Positions 43,094-51,144 of a stretch of DNA of 64,000 bases are shown here, one piece after another. The translations under genes were made by a program, and so were the position numbers. Every line of letters begins with the position of its first letter. Position 1 is the stretch's first letter. The stretch covers positions 15,557 through 79,556 of the forward strand of contig NZ_JAHONA010000009.1 in assembly GCF_019131995.1 (NCBI RefSeq), in the 5' to 3' direction. The notes beneath the pieces were generated by a model. The model was given only the letters and a program-made list of their open reading frames with translations. It made no database searches and was not told the DNA's origin. This DNA is from Collinsella aerofaciens (GTDB lineage Bacteria > Actinomycetota > Coriobacteriia > Coriobacteriales > Coriobacteriaceae).

Positions 43094-43140
43094 AACCTAC
43101 CAAAAAGGGACAGGTTTATTTTGGCAGGTTTTATCTGGGC
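43094..43140 (-). repeat. Family C element, copy 3 (reverse orientation)
   Basis: Reads CCCAGATAAAACCTGCCAAA on the minus strand, then AACCTGTCCC and TTTTTGGTAGGT. It matches copies 1 and 2. It sits in the leader of the cyclo-ligase gene. Confidence 0.8.
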
Positions 43141-43144
43141 AAAC

Positions 43145-43185
43145 GTCGAAGCCGCCACAAAGGCGCCCTGTGTGGCGGCTTCGAC
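43145..43185 (-). terminator. Hairpin after hicB
   Basis: Perfect 13-bp CGAAGCCGCCACA/TGTGGCGGCTTCG stem with AAGGCGCCC in the loop. No T tract on either strand, so termination is uncertain. Confidence 0.5.
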
Positions 43186-43197
43186 TCGACGTTGGCT

Positions 43198-43527
43198 TCA
43201 CAGCGCCGCAGCGATCGCTTCAGTCACAAACTTATTGAGTGACTCACCCTTCTTTGCCGCTGCCAGCGCTGCTTGCTTGTGGAGCTCAGAGCCCGTTCTT
43301 ACGTTGAACGAGCCCTTAAAAGCCCGCTCGGGTTCCTTGCCCTTTTCGGCACAAAACTCAAGGTAATCGTCGACGGCGTCGTGGAAGCATCGCTCCACTT
43401 CTTCAACCGTGGAGCCTTCAAATACAATTGCGTCCCTAATGCCGGCGACCATACCTGTCAGCACGTGCTGTTCGGCATCGAACTCGACCGGGGCGAAATA
43501 ACCCTTGTAAGCCAAAACGTTACTCAT
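43198..43527 (-). CDS. hicB: HicB-family antitoxin
   Basis: A 109-residue antitoxin. The N-terminal HicB fold (about 1-60; YKGYFAPVEFDAEQ, GIRDAIVFEGSTVEE) neutralises HicA. The C-terminal ribbon-helix-helix-type segment (about 70-109; FNVRTGSELHKQAALAAAKKG) binds DNA for autoregulation. The start at 43527 follows GGAGG on the minus strand, overlapping the end of hicA by 8 bp. An in-frame ATG 15 bp earlier has no ribosome-binding site. Confidence 0.88.
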   Translation of the reverse strand: MSNVLAYKGYFAPVEFDAEQHVLTGMVAGIRDAIVFEGSTVEEVERCFHDAVDDYLEFCAEKGKEPERAFKGSFNVRTGSELHKQAALAAAKKGESLNKFVTEAIAAAL

Positions 43528-43783
43528 GGCTGCCTCCGACATCTTGTAGAAATCGAACGATGTTTCGGATGGTTCCCGCCGTCAATTCGTCAGATGGATG
43601 GGGTGCGTGCATCACGAACATTCTGCCGTCCGATGGCCTGTAGAAGCGAATGCGCGATCCGGATGTCCTGCCTTTGTTGTCCATTTCAAAGCCATATGAA
43701 GCCATAACTTTAAGAAAGTCAGCAAATCTATACGTTGAAGGACAGCTAAGCAGCTGGGCGATGAGTTTGTCGATCCGAGCCAT
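43520..43783 (-). CDS. hicA: HicA-family mRNA interferase toxin
   Basis: An 87-residue toxin with the double-stranded RNA-binding-like HicA fold. The usual catalytic His position is Arg (TSGSRIRFYRP), as in the GSRxRF subgroup, which instead carries conserved His residues in MHAPHPSDEL. Whether this subgroup cleaves mRNA in the same way is open. It is the first gene of the hicA-hicB pair and overlaps hicB by 8 bp. A -10 box inside a perfect palindrome precedes it at 43799. Confidence 0.85.
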   Translation of the reverse strand: MARIDKLIAQLLSCPSTYRFADFLKVMASYGFEMDNKGRTSGSRIRFYRPSDGRMFVMHAPHPSDELTAGTIRNIVRFLQDVGGSHE

Positions 43784-43798
43784 CCTGCCTCACATCCC

Positions 43799-43835
43799 GC
43801 AACTATATTATAGTTGCAATTTAATCCCGAAGCAA
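43799..43835 (-). promoter_or_regulatory. hicAB promoter with overlapping operator
   Basis: Minus-strand -35 TTGCTT (43830-43835), 17-bp spacer and -10 TATAAT (43807-43812). The -10 lies inside the 19-bp palindrome GCAACTATATTATAGTTGC (43799-43817), the likely HicB operator. Confidence 0.75.
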
Positions 43836-43879
43836 TCACCCATACTATAGAACACATGTACGTATAGAACAAGTGTTCG

Positions 43880-43918
43880 AACCGCCACAAAGGTGCCTGT
43901 CCCCTTTGTGGTGGTTTT
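43880..43918. terminator. Terminator with REP-like motif (family A)
   Basis: AACCGCCACAAAGG/CCTTTGTGGTGGTT stem with the same GGTGCCTGTCCCC interior as 23688..23728. It lies at the 3' end of the M16 peptidase gene. Confidence 0.7.
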
Positions 43919-43929
43919 GCTTGCTGTGG

Positions 43930-46900
43930 CTAGCCCAGCAGGTCGATGACGTTAAAGCCGGCGTTGCTCTTGGCGATGACGTCTCGGCCGCCAAAGACAC
44001 AGGTGGGTGAGACGGCTGCGATGCGCGTCACGTCGGCGCCGAGCGAGCGCAGCTCACCGGGCGTGGCGGCGAGCATCTGGGCGCGACGCTCCTCGCGCGC
44101 ATGCGGATCGAGCCCGGCCAGGTAGGTCGTGTTGCGGCGCTTGGTGAGTGCGTACGGCTTCACCGGCGCGTCCATGCCGCTCACACAGCTCACGATAAAG
44201 CCCTCAAAGGCGGCCTCGTCGGGCTCAAAGCTGCTAAGCCATGCACCCGCGCGCTCCACGCGCTCAATCGAGGGGTCGATTGCCGGGTCGCGGTAGGTGT
44301 AGAACGCCGCCTGACGCTCGCCGGCTGCGCGGAATCCGCAGCCGTACGCGCCGCCCTTCACGCGGATCTCGTTCCACAGGTAGTCGTAGGAGAGTGCGTT
44401 GGCGGCAACCGCCCAGGCGCCCGTCACGTCAATGCCCAGGCGACGCGGGTCGCACGCGCTTGCCGCAAAGCAGATGTCGCTGGGGATGACAAAAGCCTCG
44501 TGGCGGTCGCGCGGCGTTGGCACCACGAGCGCGTCGCGGCCGGCATCGGTGCCGTCGCCAGCGCCCAGCCCCAGGTTACCCGCGGCGGCCCAGTATGCGT
44601 TAAAGTCCTCATCGCTGCCGGTAAAGCTTGCCAGGCAGCCGTCGGCCACAAAGATGCGCTCCGCCAGCTCGGCAAGCTTGGCACGCAGGTCGTCCAGTCG
44701 CTCGTCAAAGTGCTCGAGCAGATCGCGCAGGAACAGGTAGAAATCCACGCCCGAAAGCTGTTCGCGCACCACGGCCGAAGGCGAGCTGTAGCTCATCGCG
44801 CGGCCGAGCGCCGCCGAGTGGCCGTTGTTGATAAAGCCCTGCTCAAGCCCAATGCGAATCTGCGTGAGCACATCGCGCACGCGGTCGGCGTCGGCATCGA
44901 GCAAAAGCGTGCTCGACCACACCTCGCGCGGCAGGCTCGCCAGCGCATCGATCTTTTCGGACAGGGCGCCGGCGCTCACCAGCAGGTAGGGGCGCACGCC
45001 GTCCACGTCGGGCTGCGTCATGACCTCGGTTGTAAAGCTCAAAAAGCCCAGCTTGCCGGCGAGTAGGTTGTCGAGTTCCTCGGCCGAATGCTCGCGCGTG
45101 GGCAGCTGCTTGAGCAGGCGGCAGAGCAGCGTCACATAGGGCAGGTCTTCAAACGCGACGCAGCTCAGGTCGAAATACTGCATGGCGTAGGCCAGACGGT
45201 TGGTGGGGATGCCGTGGCGCAGGCAGGGGATGGGCGCGGTCGTGTCCACGACCAGCGGCGGCTCGGGGCGCGCCTCGCCAATGTCGGACACGCGCAGGCG
45301 CGGCAGCGTGGCCTTGGCCTCGGGCGTGTCTTCGGCCTCCTGCGCGGCACGCAGCGCGGCCGTGCGCTCGACCACGTCGGCCAGCTCGGCATCGGTCATG
45401 GCGTCGCGCTTGGCTGCCAGCTCGGCGGCCTCGGCGCTCTCCGAACCCTCGGCGGCGTCCACCGGCACCAGCTCGACCAGTGCCATGTGGTCGTTCTCCA
45501 GCACCAGCTCGCGCAGCAGATCCTCAAAGTAGCTGCCGTCCAGCTCGCCGCGCAGCTCCTCGTACACCGGGCCATACTTGAGCGCCAGTGTCGCGGCGTC
45601 GTCATCGTAGAGCCACGTGCTCAGCGCGTCGCACGCAATGGCCACGCCGTCGGCGATGCCATAGTCGCGCTGGCGCAGGTCGTACTCGTTGCTGCTGATG
45701 ATGGCTTCCAGGCGCTCGCGCGGAACGCCATGTTCGCATAAGTCGCGGCAGGCGTCCTGGAACACGCGGCGCAGCTCGCGCGCCACGCCGGGCTGCGCGT
45801 TTTGCAGCATGATGAGCTCGTAGGGCTGCAGGCTCTCGGCCGCCGTGTAGCTCACCACGTTGCCGCCCAGGCCGGCGGACAGAATGGCCTTCTTAACCGG
45901 CGCTTCGTTGGAGCCCAGCAGTGCTTCAAACAGGATATCCGCCGCGATCGTGCGCTTGCGGTCGAGCGCACTGCCCAGCACCAGGCCCAGGCCAACCAGG
46001 GCGTTTTCGGGCGTGGTGGCCATCTCGACGCGCTTATAATCGCAGGTCACAGGCTCCTGCACGTCCAGCGGATTGGGCGCCAGCGCGGACGGGTCCTCGC
46101 CGGCGGCAACGGTAGCATCCATGCGGCGGCTCGCGGCACTCGGCCGCGACAGATAGCGCTCGTCCAAAAAGGCCAGCGCGCGGTCCACGTCCAGGTCGCC
46201 GTAGAGCGTTATATAAGAGTTGGAAGGATTGTAGTGGCGCGCGTGCGTGTCCAGGAACTGCTCGTAGGTGAGCGCGGGAATCGCGCGCGGGTCGCCGCCA
46301 CTCTCGTGCGCATAGGCGGTGTCGGGATAGAGTGCGGCGTTGACGGCGTCGTCCAGCACGCTCATGGGATCGGACAGCGCGCCCTTCATCTCGTTGAACA
46401 CCACGCCGTTATAACGCAGCGTGCCCTCGCGCAGGCTCGCGGAGCCGCCGTCGCCCTCGCCCTCGGCGCCCTCCGGCAGGTCCAGCTCGTAGTGCCAGCC
46501 CTCCTGCTCAAAAATGGTGGGCTTAGTGTAGATGGCCGGGTTGAACACCGCGTCCAGGTACACGTCCATCAGGTTGTACAGATCCTGCTCGTTGGTGGTG
46601 GCAACGGGGTAGATGGTCTTGTCGGGGTAGGTCATGGCGTTGAGGAACGTCTGCATGGAGCTCTTGATCAGGTCGACAAACGGCTCCTTGACGGGGAACT
46701 TAGCCGATCCGCACAGCACCGAGTGCTCAAGAATATGGAACACGCCGGTGGAATCGGCCGGCGGCGTCTTAAAGCCAATGGCAAAGGCCTTGTTTTCGTC
46801 GTCGCACGCCAGGTACAGCAGGCGAGCGCCCGAGGCAGTGTGGCGCAGCACGTAGGCGTCCGAGTCGAGCTCGGGCACGGTCTCGCAGCGCTCGACGGCA

Positions 46901-46974
46901 AAGCCGTGGCAGGTGGTGCCGGGCACCAGCAGCGCGGCGGCGGTGGCGCGCGGGTCGGTTGAGGTGGTGGGCAT
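43930..46974 (-). CDS. M16C metallopeptidase (presequence-protease/insulinase type)
   Basis: A 1014-residue zinc peptidase with four M16 domains. The inverted zinc motif HxxEH is intact (FHILEHSVLCGS; H80, E83, H84) and the third ligand lies in the helix after IYPVATTNEQDLYNLMDVYLD-like sequence (core NEQDLYNLMDVY). It resembles the single-chain, oligopeptide-degrading PreP group. No signal peptide is present, so it is probably cytoplasmic and clears peptides. The minus-strand start at 46974 follows AAAGGAGA. It is long, G+C-rich and alone between hicAB and a PTS unit. Confidence 0.9.
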   Translation of the reverse strand: MPTTSTDPRATAAALLVPGTTCHGFAVERCETVPELDSDAYVLRHTASGARLLYLACDDENKAFAIGFKTPPADSTGVFHILEHSVLCGSAKFPVKEPFVDLIKSSMQTFLNAMTYPDKTIYPVATTNEQDLYNLMDVYLDAVFNPAIYTKPTIFEQEGWHYELDLPEGAEGEGDGGSASLREGTLRYNGVVFNEMKGALSDPMSVLDDAVNAALYPDTAYAHESGGDPRAIPALTYEQFLDTHARHYNPSNSYITLYGDLDVDRALAFLDERYLSRPSAASRRMDATVAAGEDPSALAPNPLDVQEPVTCDYKRVEMATTPENALVGLGLVLGSALDRKRTIAADILFEALLGSNEAPVKKAILSAGLGGNVVSYTAAESLQPYELIMLQNAQPGVARELRRVFQDACRDLCEHGVPRERLEAIISSNEYDLRQRDYGIADGVAIACDALSTWLYDDDAATLALKYGPVYEELRGELDGSYFEDLLRELVLENDHMALVELVPVDAAEGSESAEAAELAAKRDAMTDAELADVVERTAALRAAQEAEDTPEAKATLPRLRVSDIGEARPEPPLVVDTTAPIPCLRHGIPTNRLAYAMQYFDLSCVAFEDLPYVTLLCRLLKQLPTREHSAEELDNLLAGKLGFLSFTTEVMTQPDVDGVRPYLLVSAGALSEKIDALASLPREVWSSTLLLDADADRVRDVLTQIRIGLEQGFINNGHSAALGRAMSYSSPSAVVREQLSGVDFYLFLRDLLEHFDERLDDLRAKLAELAERIFVADGCLASFTGSDEDFNAYWAAAGNLGLGAGDGTDAGRDALVVPTPRDRHEAFVIPSDICFAASACDPRRLGIDVTGAWAVAANALSYDYLWNEIRVKGGAYGCGFRAAGERQAAFYTYRDPAIDPSIERVERAGAWLSSFEPDEAAFEGFIVSCVSGMDAPVKPYALTKRRNTTYLAGLDPHAREERRAQMLAATPGELRSLGADVTRIAAVSPTCVFGGRDVIAKSNAGFNVIDLLG

Positions 46975-47254
46975 GTGCAGTCTCCTTTGACGCCCCAGTG
47001 GGGGCGAATCGAGTCGAATCTCCGAGAGTATACCCATATGGGGCCGCGGCTCTGCAGCGAACTGAAGACGATGTGGGTGGACTAGCCTAGCTAGGTTGAT
47101 AACGAATACCGCGGGTAGCCGCTGCACCCCGCTAAAGTGAAATAACACCCCGTTTACCGAATCATTTAGGAAATATATGGACTCCTAAAAAATTCTAATA
47201 CAATATAAGTCATCTATCTATAAACTGCTGATTCCTTGCAAAGGTATGGTTGAT

Positions 47255-47959
47255 ATGGTTGAAGCAAATAGCGTTGTCCCCCTGTACAAACAGATTGTCC
47301 GTGCGCTTACTGATTCGATCGCCAACGACACGTACCGCCCGGGAGATAAGCTCCCGACCGAGGCGGAGCTCATCGCGCAATTTGGCGTGAGCCGAATAAC
47401 GGTTCGCTCCGCAATTAAAGAAATGGAAGATGCTGGGCTTGTTGAGAGGGCCCGCGGCAAGGGCACATTCGTTTCGTCGGACACACAGATGTATGCCGCG
47501 GACGACCGTGAGAGCTTTACCCATTCGTGCCAGCTTGCGGGAAAACAGGCGTCTACCAGGGTTCTCGCAATGGGCTGGGACTTCCCAAGCCTGCGAGACG
47601 CGAAGTTCCTGGGCGTAGACGATACCCAAAAGGTATTGCGTAGTCGTCGTCTGCGCCTTGTGGATGACAAGCCCACGATGCTGGAAACCAATAGCTATTC
47701 CGCTGTGCTTTCTTTTTTGGAGCATGAATCCCTCGAGGATTCGCTGATGGCGGTACTCGATCGCCAGGGGATCAAGATGGGCCCCAACACGCGTACGCTT
47801 GAGGTCTGCTATGCGAGCGAGCTCGAGGCGGCATACCTTAACGTGGAGCTGGACTCTCCGCTGCTTCTGTTTGTCGATAGACGTTATGCTCCAAGCGGCG
47901 AGCCGCTTTTCATCTCCCGTCAGGTGTACTGCACCGAGCGACTGAAGTTCTATTTGTAA
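47255..47959 (+). CDS. GntR-family repressor with UTRA domain (GntR-4)
   Basis: A 234-residue regulator. The winged helix (about 5-75) includes LPTEAELIAQFGVSRITVRS and the wing GKGTFVSS. The UTRA domain (about 90-230) has VLRSRRLRLVDDKPTMLETN. The second ATG (47255) is preferred because AAAGG lies ten bases before it; the first ATG at 47246 is too close. It heads the IIA-IIB-SIS-4-IIC-IID unit and should be its regulator. The 280-bp region before it is A+T-rich and contains no gene. Confidence 0.88.
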   Translation: MVEANSVVPLYKQIVRALTDSIANDTYRPGDKLPTEAELIAQFGVSRITVRSAIKEMEDAGLVERARGKGTFVSSDTQMYAADDRESFTHSCQLAGKQASTRVLAMGWDFPSLRDAKFLGVDDTQKVLRSRRLRLVDDKPTMLETNSYSAVLSFLEHESLEDSLMAVLDRQGIKMGPNTRTLEVCYASELEAAYLNVELDSPLLLFVDRRYAPSGEPLFISRQVYCTERLKFYL

Positions 47960-48064
47960 ATTAGAGATAGATTGGTCAATTTACCGACCAATTGCTACCG
48001 TTCGCGGATTTGGAAAATAGACACACCGCGTAGGGTAGATTGCTAATATACTTTGTTATGACAA

Positions 48065-48080
48065 TATAGTACGTCTTATT
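48065..48080. promoter_or_regulatory. Possible operator before the second PTS unit
   Basis: ATAGTACGTCTTATTG; on the minus strand it carries AATAAGACGTAC, matching the ATAAGACGT part of the site before IIAB. Confidence 0.4.
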
Positions 48081-48094
48081 GATATTGGAGAACT

Positions 48095-48514
48095 ATGAAT
48101 AAGATATTGCTAGCGAGTCATGGTTATCTCGCCCAAGGTATGAAGAGCTCTCTCGAGATCCTGATGGGCGCCAACGACCGAATCGAGTGTCTGTGCGCCT
48201 ATGTCGATGACGACACGAGGGATGTCGCAGCGCTTATCGATGCTTGGATGGAGTCGAAGGACCCTGCCGACTCTTGGTTTGTCGTGACTGACATCTTTGG
48301 CGGCTCTGTAAACAACGAATTCATTCAGAGGCAGACCGCCGGATCGTTTACGTTGATCACCGGAATGAACTTGCCGCTGCTGGTGGAAATGGCTACACAG
48401 CTGGACTCCCTGGATGCGGACAAGGCCAAAGCTACGGTCGAGGGATCACGTTCGTTTATCATGCTTTGTGAGGCGGCGGACATGCTTGCCGATGTCGAAG
48501 AAGAAGAGTTCTAG
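48095..48514 (+). CDS. PTS mannose-family IIA
   Basis: A 139-residue cytoplasmic IIA protein, a stand-alone equivalent of the N-terminal half of the IIAB fusion at 27191. The phospho-His is H9 in ILLASHGYLA, and WFVVTDIFGGSVNNEF forms the dimer core. The C-terminus ends in a short acidic tail (DVEEEEF). It is followed 71 bp later by IIB. ATTGGAG is the ribosome-binding site. Confidence 0.9.
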   Translation: MNKILLASHGYLAQGMKSSLEILMGANDRIECLCAYVDDDTRDVAALIDAWMESKDPADSWFVVTDIFGGSVNNEFIQRQTAGSFTLITGMNLPLLVEMATQLDSLDADKAKATVEGSRSFIMLCEAADMLADVEEEEF

Positions 48515-48585
48515 TTAGTTCTGGTTCGAGCCCTAGCTAAGGGCCACACCTGTCATTACCTTTATTACGTGCGGAGATGATTACG

Positions 48586-49059
48586 ATGATTAAGCTTACG
48601 AGAGTTGATTACCGATTGATTCACGGCCAGGTCGCCATGTCTTGGACGCATGCGCTGGATGTCGATTGCATCCTGTGTGCCAGCGATGCCGTGGCAAAAG
48701 ACGACATGAGAAAAGCCGCTTTGAGGCTCGCCCGCCCCAACGGCGTGAAGCTCGTCATAAAAGACGTAAACGCGGCCATCGAGGCGCTCAACAGCGGCGT
48801 TACCGACAAGTATTCGCTGTTTATCATTGTCGAGACGATCGAGGATGCCTATCGCCTTGCTAAGGGTTGCAAAGACATCAAGGAGATCAATTTGGGCGGA
48901 ACCCGAAAGTCTCCCGAGACCACGCTTCATCCGACCCCCGCGATCTTTGCGACCGAAACCGATGCCGAGCATATCCAAGAGCTTGTGAACGATGGCGTGG
49001 TTATCGAAATCCGTCAGGTCCCCAATGACTCAAAGGTATTTGCCAAGGACGTTTTCTAG
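48586..49059 (+). CDS. PTS mannose-family IIB
   Basis: A 157-residue cytoplasmic IIB protein. The phospho-His is H13 in VDYRLIHGQV. EEINLGGTRKSPETTLH-type sequence (core EINLGGTRK) is the family's phosphate-binding region. The ATG at 48586 is chosen for spacing from GCGGAGA; the in-frame ATG at 48577 abuts that site. A terminator follows at 49112, so IIA-IIB may form a transcript separate from SIS-4-IIC-IID. Confidence 0.9.
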   Translation: MIKLTRVDYRLIHGQVAMSWTHALDVDCILCASDAVAKDDMRKAALRLARPNGVKLVIKDVNAAIEALNSGVTDKYSLFIIVETIEDAYRLAKGCKDIKEINLGGTRKSPETTLHPTPAIFATETDAEHIQELVNDGVVIEIRQVPNDSKVFAKDVF

Positions 49060-49111
49060 CTGGAAACATGCCATTGTCTAGCATTTATTAACCAGGTCCT
49101 CCTTTCTTAAG

Positions 49112-49141
49112 CCCGTCGATCATTTAATCGGCGGGTTTTTT
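49112..49141 (+). terminator. Intrinsic terminator after IIB
   Basis: CCCGTCGAT/ATCGGCGGG stem (one G-U) followed by TTTTTT, in the middle of the second PTS unit. Confidence 0.75.
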
Positions 49142-49198
49142 ATTAAAGAAAAATCAAAAAAAATCTGAAATAGCTCTTGCATAGTTAGTTATATAAAG

Positions 49199-49211
49199 TA
49201 TTATAACGTCA
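49199..49211. promoter_or_regulatory. Probable operator before SIS-4
   Basis: TATTATAACGTCA contains, on the minus strand, TGACGTTATAATA, the same GACGTTATAAT core as at 27148..27175. Confidence 0.5.
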
Positions 49212-49254
49212 TGGGATGAATGAAGGGTTCATCCAAGTGAGTTAGGAGTAAGGG

Positions 49255-50289
49255 ATGTTCAATTTCGATGAGCCTCGTTACGAGAAGGTTGTGAGCGATG
49301 CCCTCGCTCTCCGTCCTCAGATTGAGGCTGCCGTGGACAAGGTCTGCGAGCAGGGTTATTCCAACATCTTCTTCATCGGCTGCGGTGGCACCTGGGCCCA
49401 CACGCTCCCGATGAAGTATTGGGTCGAGACCACCACGGCCGACGTCGACGTCCACTGCGAGATTGCCGCTGAGTTCCTCGCATGCCCGCCCAAGACCTTC
49501 AACAAGGACTCGGTCTGCGTCTTCTCCACCCGTACCGGCACCACCCCCGAGATCATCGAGGCCGCCAAGTTCTGCCAGGAGCAGGGCGCCCGCACGCTGA
49601 TGTACGTCTCCAACGACAACACCCCGGCCACCGAGTACGCCGATTACAAGTTCTTCAGCTTCGCCGAGGACGACGTTCTGTGCGAGGCCATCTACACCTA
49701 CCAGATCACGCTGGTCGCCCGCTTCCTCAAGAACGCCGGCGCCTTCCCCAAGTACGACACCTTCATGGAGGAGTTCGGCAACATCGCTCCGTACCTCATC
49801 AAGGCCAAGGACGCTCAGGACGAGCGCTGCGCCGCCATGGCCGAGGACTTCAAGGACACCGACTACCACATGGTGATCGGCTCCGGCATGCTCTGGGGTG
49901 AGGCCTACGACTACGCTATGTGCATCCTCGAGGAGATGCAGTGGATCAAGACCAAGTCCATCCACGCCGCCGAGTTCTTCCACGGCACCATCGAGCTGTG
50001 CGAGGAGGGCACGAGCCTCATCATGCTCTACGGCGAGGACGACACCCGTAAGCTCATGGACCGCGTGGACAACTTCACTCACATGCTCGCCGACGAGAAG
50101 GGCGTCCATGTCCGCGTGAACAAGTTCGACACCGCCGAGGTCGAGCTGCCGTTCAGCGACCCCGAGTTCCGTAAGATCGTCTCCCCGATGGTCACCTACA
50201 CCATCACCGAGCGCCTGAGCTGCCATCTCGAGCACGTCCGTAACCACCCGCTCACCACGCGTCGTTACTATCACCAGATGAACTACTAA
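49255..50289 (+). CDS. SIS-domain sugar-phosphate deglycase-like protein (SIS-4)
   Basis: A 344-residue double-SIS protein. Phosphosugar loops are FFIGCGGTWAHTLPMKYW (about 39-56) and FSTRTGTTPEI (about 90-100). The catalytic pair is E227 (LEEMQW) and H243 (EFFHGTIE), where the usual HGP is HGT. It ends TTRRYYHQMNY, close to the end of FrlB-type proteins. It lies between IIB and IIC of the second PTS unit, so its substrate should be the product of that PTS. It probably yields a hexose phosphate and an amino acid or amine. Confidence 0.84.
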   Translation: MFNFDEPRYEKVVSDALALRPQIEAAVDKVCEQGYSNIFFIGCGGTWAHTLPMKYWVETTTADVDVHCEIAAEFLACPPKTFNKDSVCVFSTRTGTTPEIIEAAKFCQEQGARTLMYVSNDNTPATEYADYKFFSFAEDDVLCEAIYTYQITLVARFLKNAGAFPKYDTFMEEFGNIAPYLIKAKDAQDERCAAMAEDFKDTDYHMVIGSGMLWGEAYDYAMCILEEMQWIKTKSIHAAEFFHGTIELCEEGTSLIMLYGEDDTRKLMDRVDNFTHMLADEKGVHVRVNKFDTAEVELPFSDPEFRKIVSPMVTYTITERLSCHLEHVRNHPLTTRRYYHQMNY

Positions 50290-50310
50290 TCCTCTCAAAT
50301 TGCTGCGGTA

Positions 50311-50349
50311 GTCTGCAGGCGAGCTGCGCAGAATGCCTCGCCTGCAGAC
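50311..50349 (+). repeat. Intercistronic hairpin between SIS-4 and IIC
   Basis: Perfect 12-bp arms GTCTGCAGGCGA/TCGCCTGCAGAC, loop of 15 nt, just before the IIC start. It has no T tract, so it may tune the IIC:SIS ratio. Confidence 0.7.
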
Positions 50350-50370
50350 CTGTTTCTGGGGTTGATCGAA

Positions 50371-51144
50371 ATGGTTGTCCAGTATCTTCTAGTTGCACTG
50401 GTCGCATTTATTGCGTCCATGGACGAGCAATTATTTGGCATTACGATGCTTGGTCGTCCGCTGTTTACGAGCCTGTTTGTCGGCTTGATCCTTGGCGATG
50501 TCCAGCAGGGCGTTATCGTCGGCGCTGCTTTGGAGTCCATGTTCATGGGCGCCATCATGGTCGGCGCGGCGGTTCCTCCCGAGGTCTATGCCTCCGGCGT
50601 GCTTGGCTGCGCGTTTGCCGTCATTACGGGTACGGGCACGGCAACTGCCGTCGCACTCGCCCTTCCCGTCTCCGTCTTCCTTCAGGTGTGGCGCAACTTC
50701 TGCTACGCCGTTCCGGGTGCCTTTGCCTGCAAGAAGATTGAGACCGCTCTGGCAAATCGTGATCTTGCCAAGGCGAATCTGTACCATCTGACCATCGTGC
50801 CGCTGTCGATTGGCATTCCGTCTGCACTGCTGGTGTTTTGCTCGCTGTTCTTTGGTGCCGACCTCATCAACAATGCGCTTAACGCTATTCCGCAGTTTGT
50901 GATGGACGGCCTCAACGTTGCGTCCGGCGTCATGGTCTGCATCGGCTTCGCTCTTCTTATTAGGACCATGGGCGACAACAAGCTTCTTCCCTGGCTGTTC
51001 CTGGGATTCATTATGGTCATCTACCTCAAGATGGACGTTGTCGGTGTTGCCGCTGCCGCTATCTGCGTCGCGCTGCTCCTGGCCTTCCGCGAGGGCTCGG
51101 CCGGTCCGCAGGCGGTTGCCGAGGATGAAGAGGAGGACTTCTAA
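50371..51144 (+). CDS. PTS mannose-family IIC (second unit)
   Basis: A 257-residue membrane permease subunit with about seven to eight helices. FGITMLGRPLFTSLFVGLIL (core) and MVGAAVPPEVYASGVLG are typical of EIIC-Man/Sor. It ends in an acidic tail (EDEEEDF), a milder version of the Asp/Glu tail on the first IIC. Its stop and the IID start share one base (51144), so the two are translationally coupled. The ATG at 50371 is favoured over the TTG at 50362. Confidence 0.9.
   Translation: MVVQYLLVALVAFIASMDEQLFGITMLGRPLFTSLFVGLILGDVQQGVIVGAALESMFMGAIMVGAAVPPEVYASGVLGCAFAVITGTGTATAVALALPVSVFLQVWRNFCYAVPGAFACKKIETALANRDLAKANLYHLTIVPLSIGIPSALLVFCSLFFGADLINNALNAIPQFVMDGLNVASGVMVCIGFALLIRTMGDNKLLPWLFLGFIMVIYLKMDVVGVAAAAICVALLLAFREGSAGPQAVAEDEEEDF

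Noticed and set aside
44101..46962. Long plus-strand frames opposite the M16 peptidase.
   Set aside because: The minus-strand product has an intact HxxEH motif and full family length. The plus-strand frames are compositional shadows.
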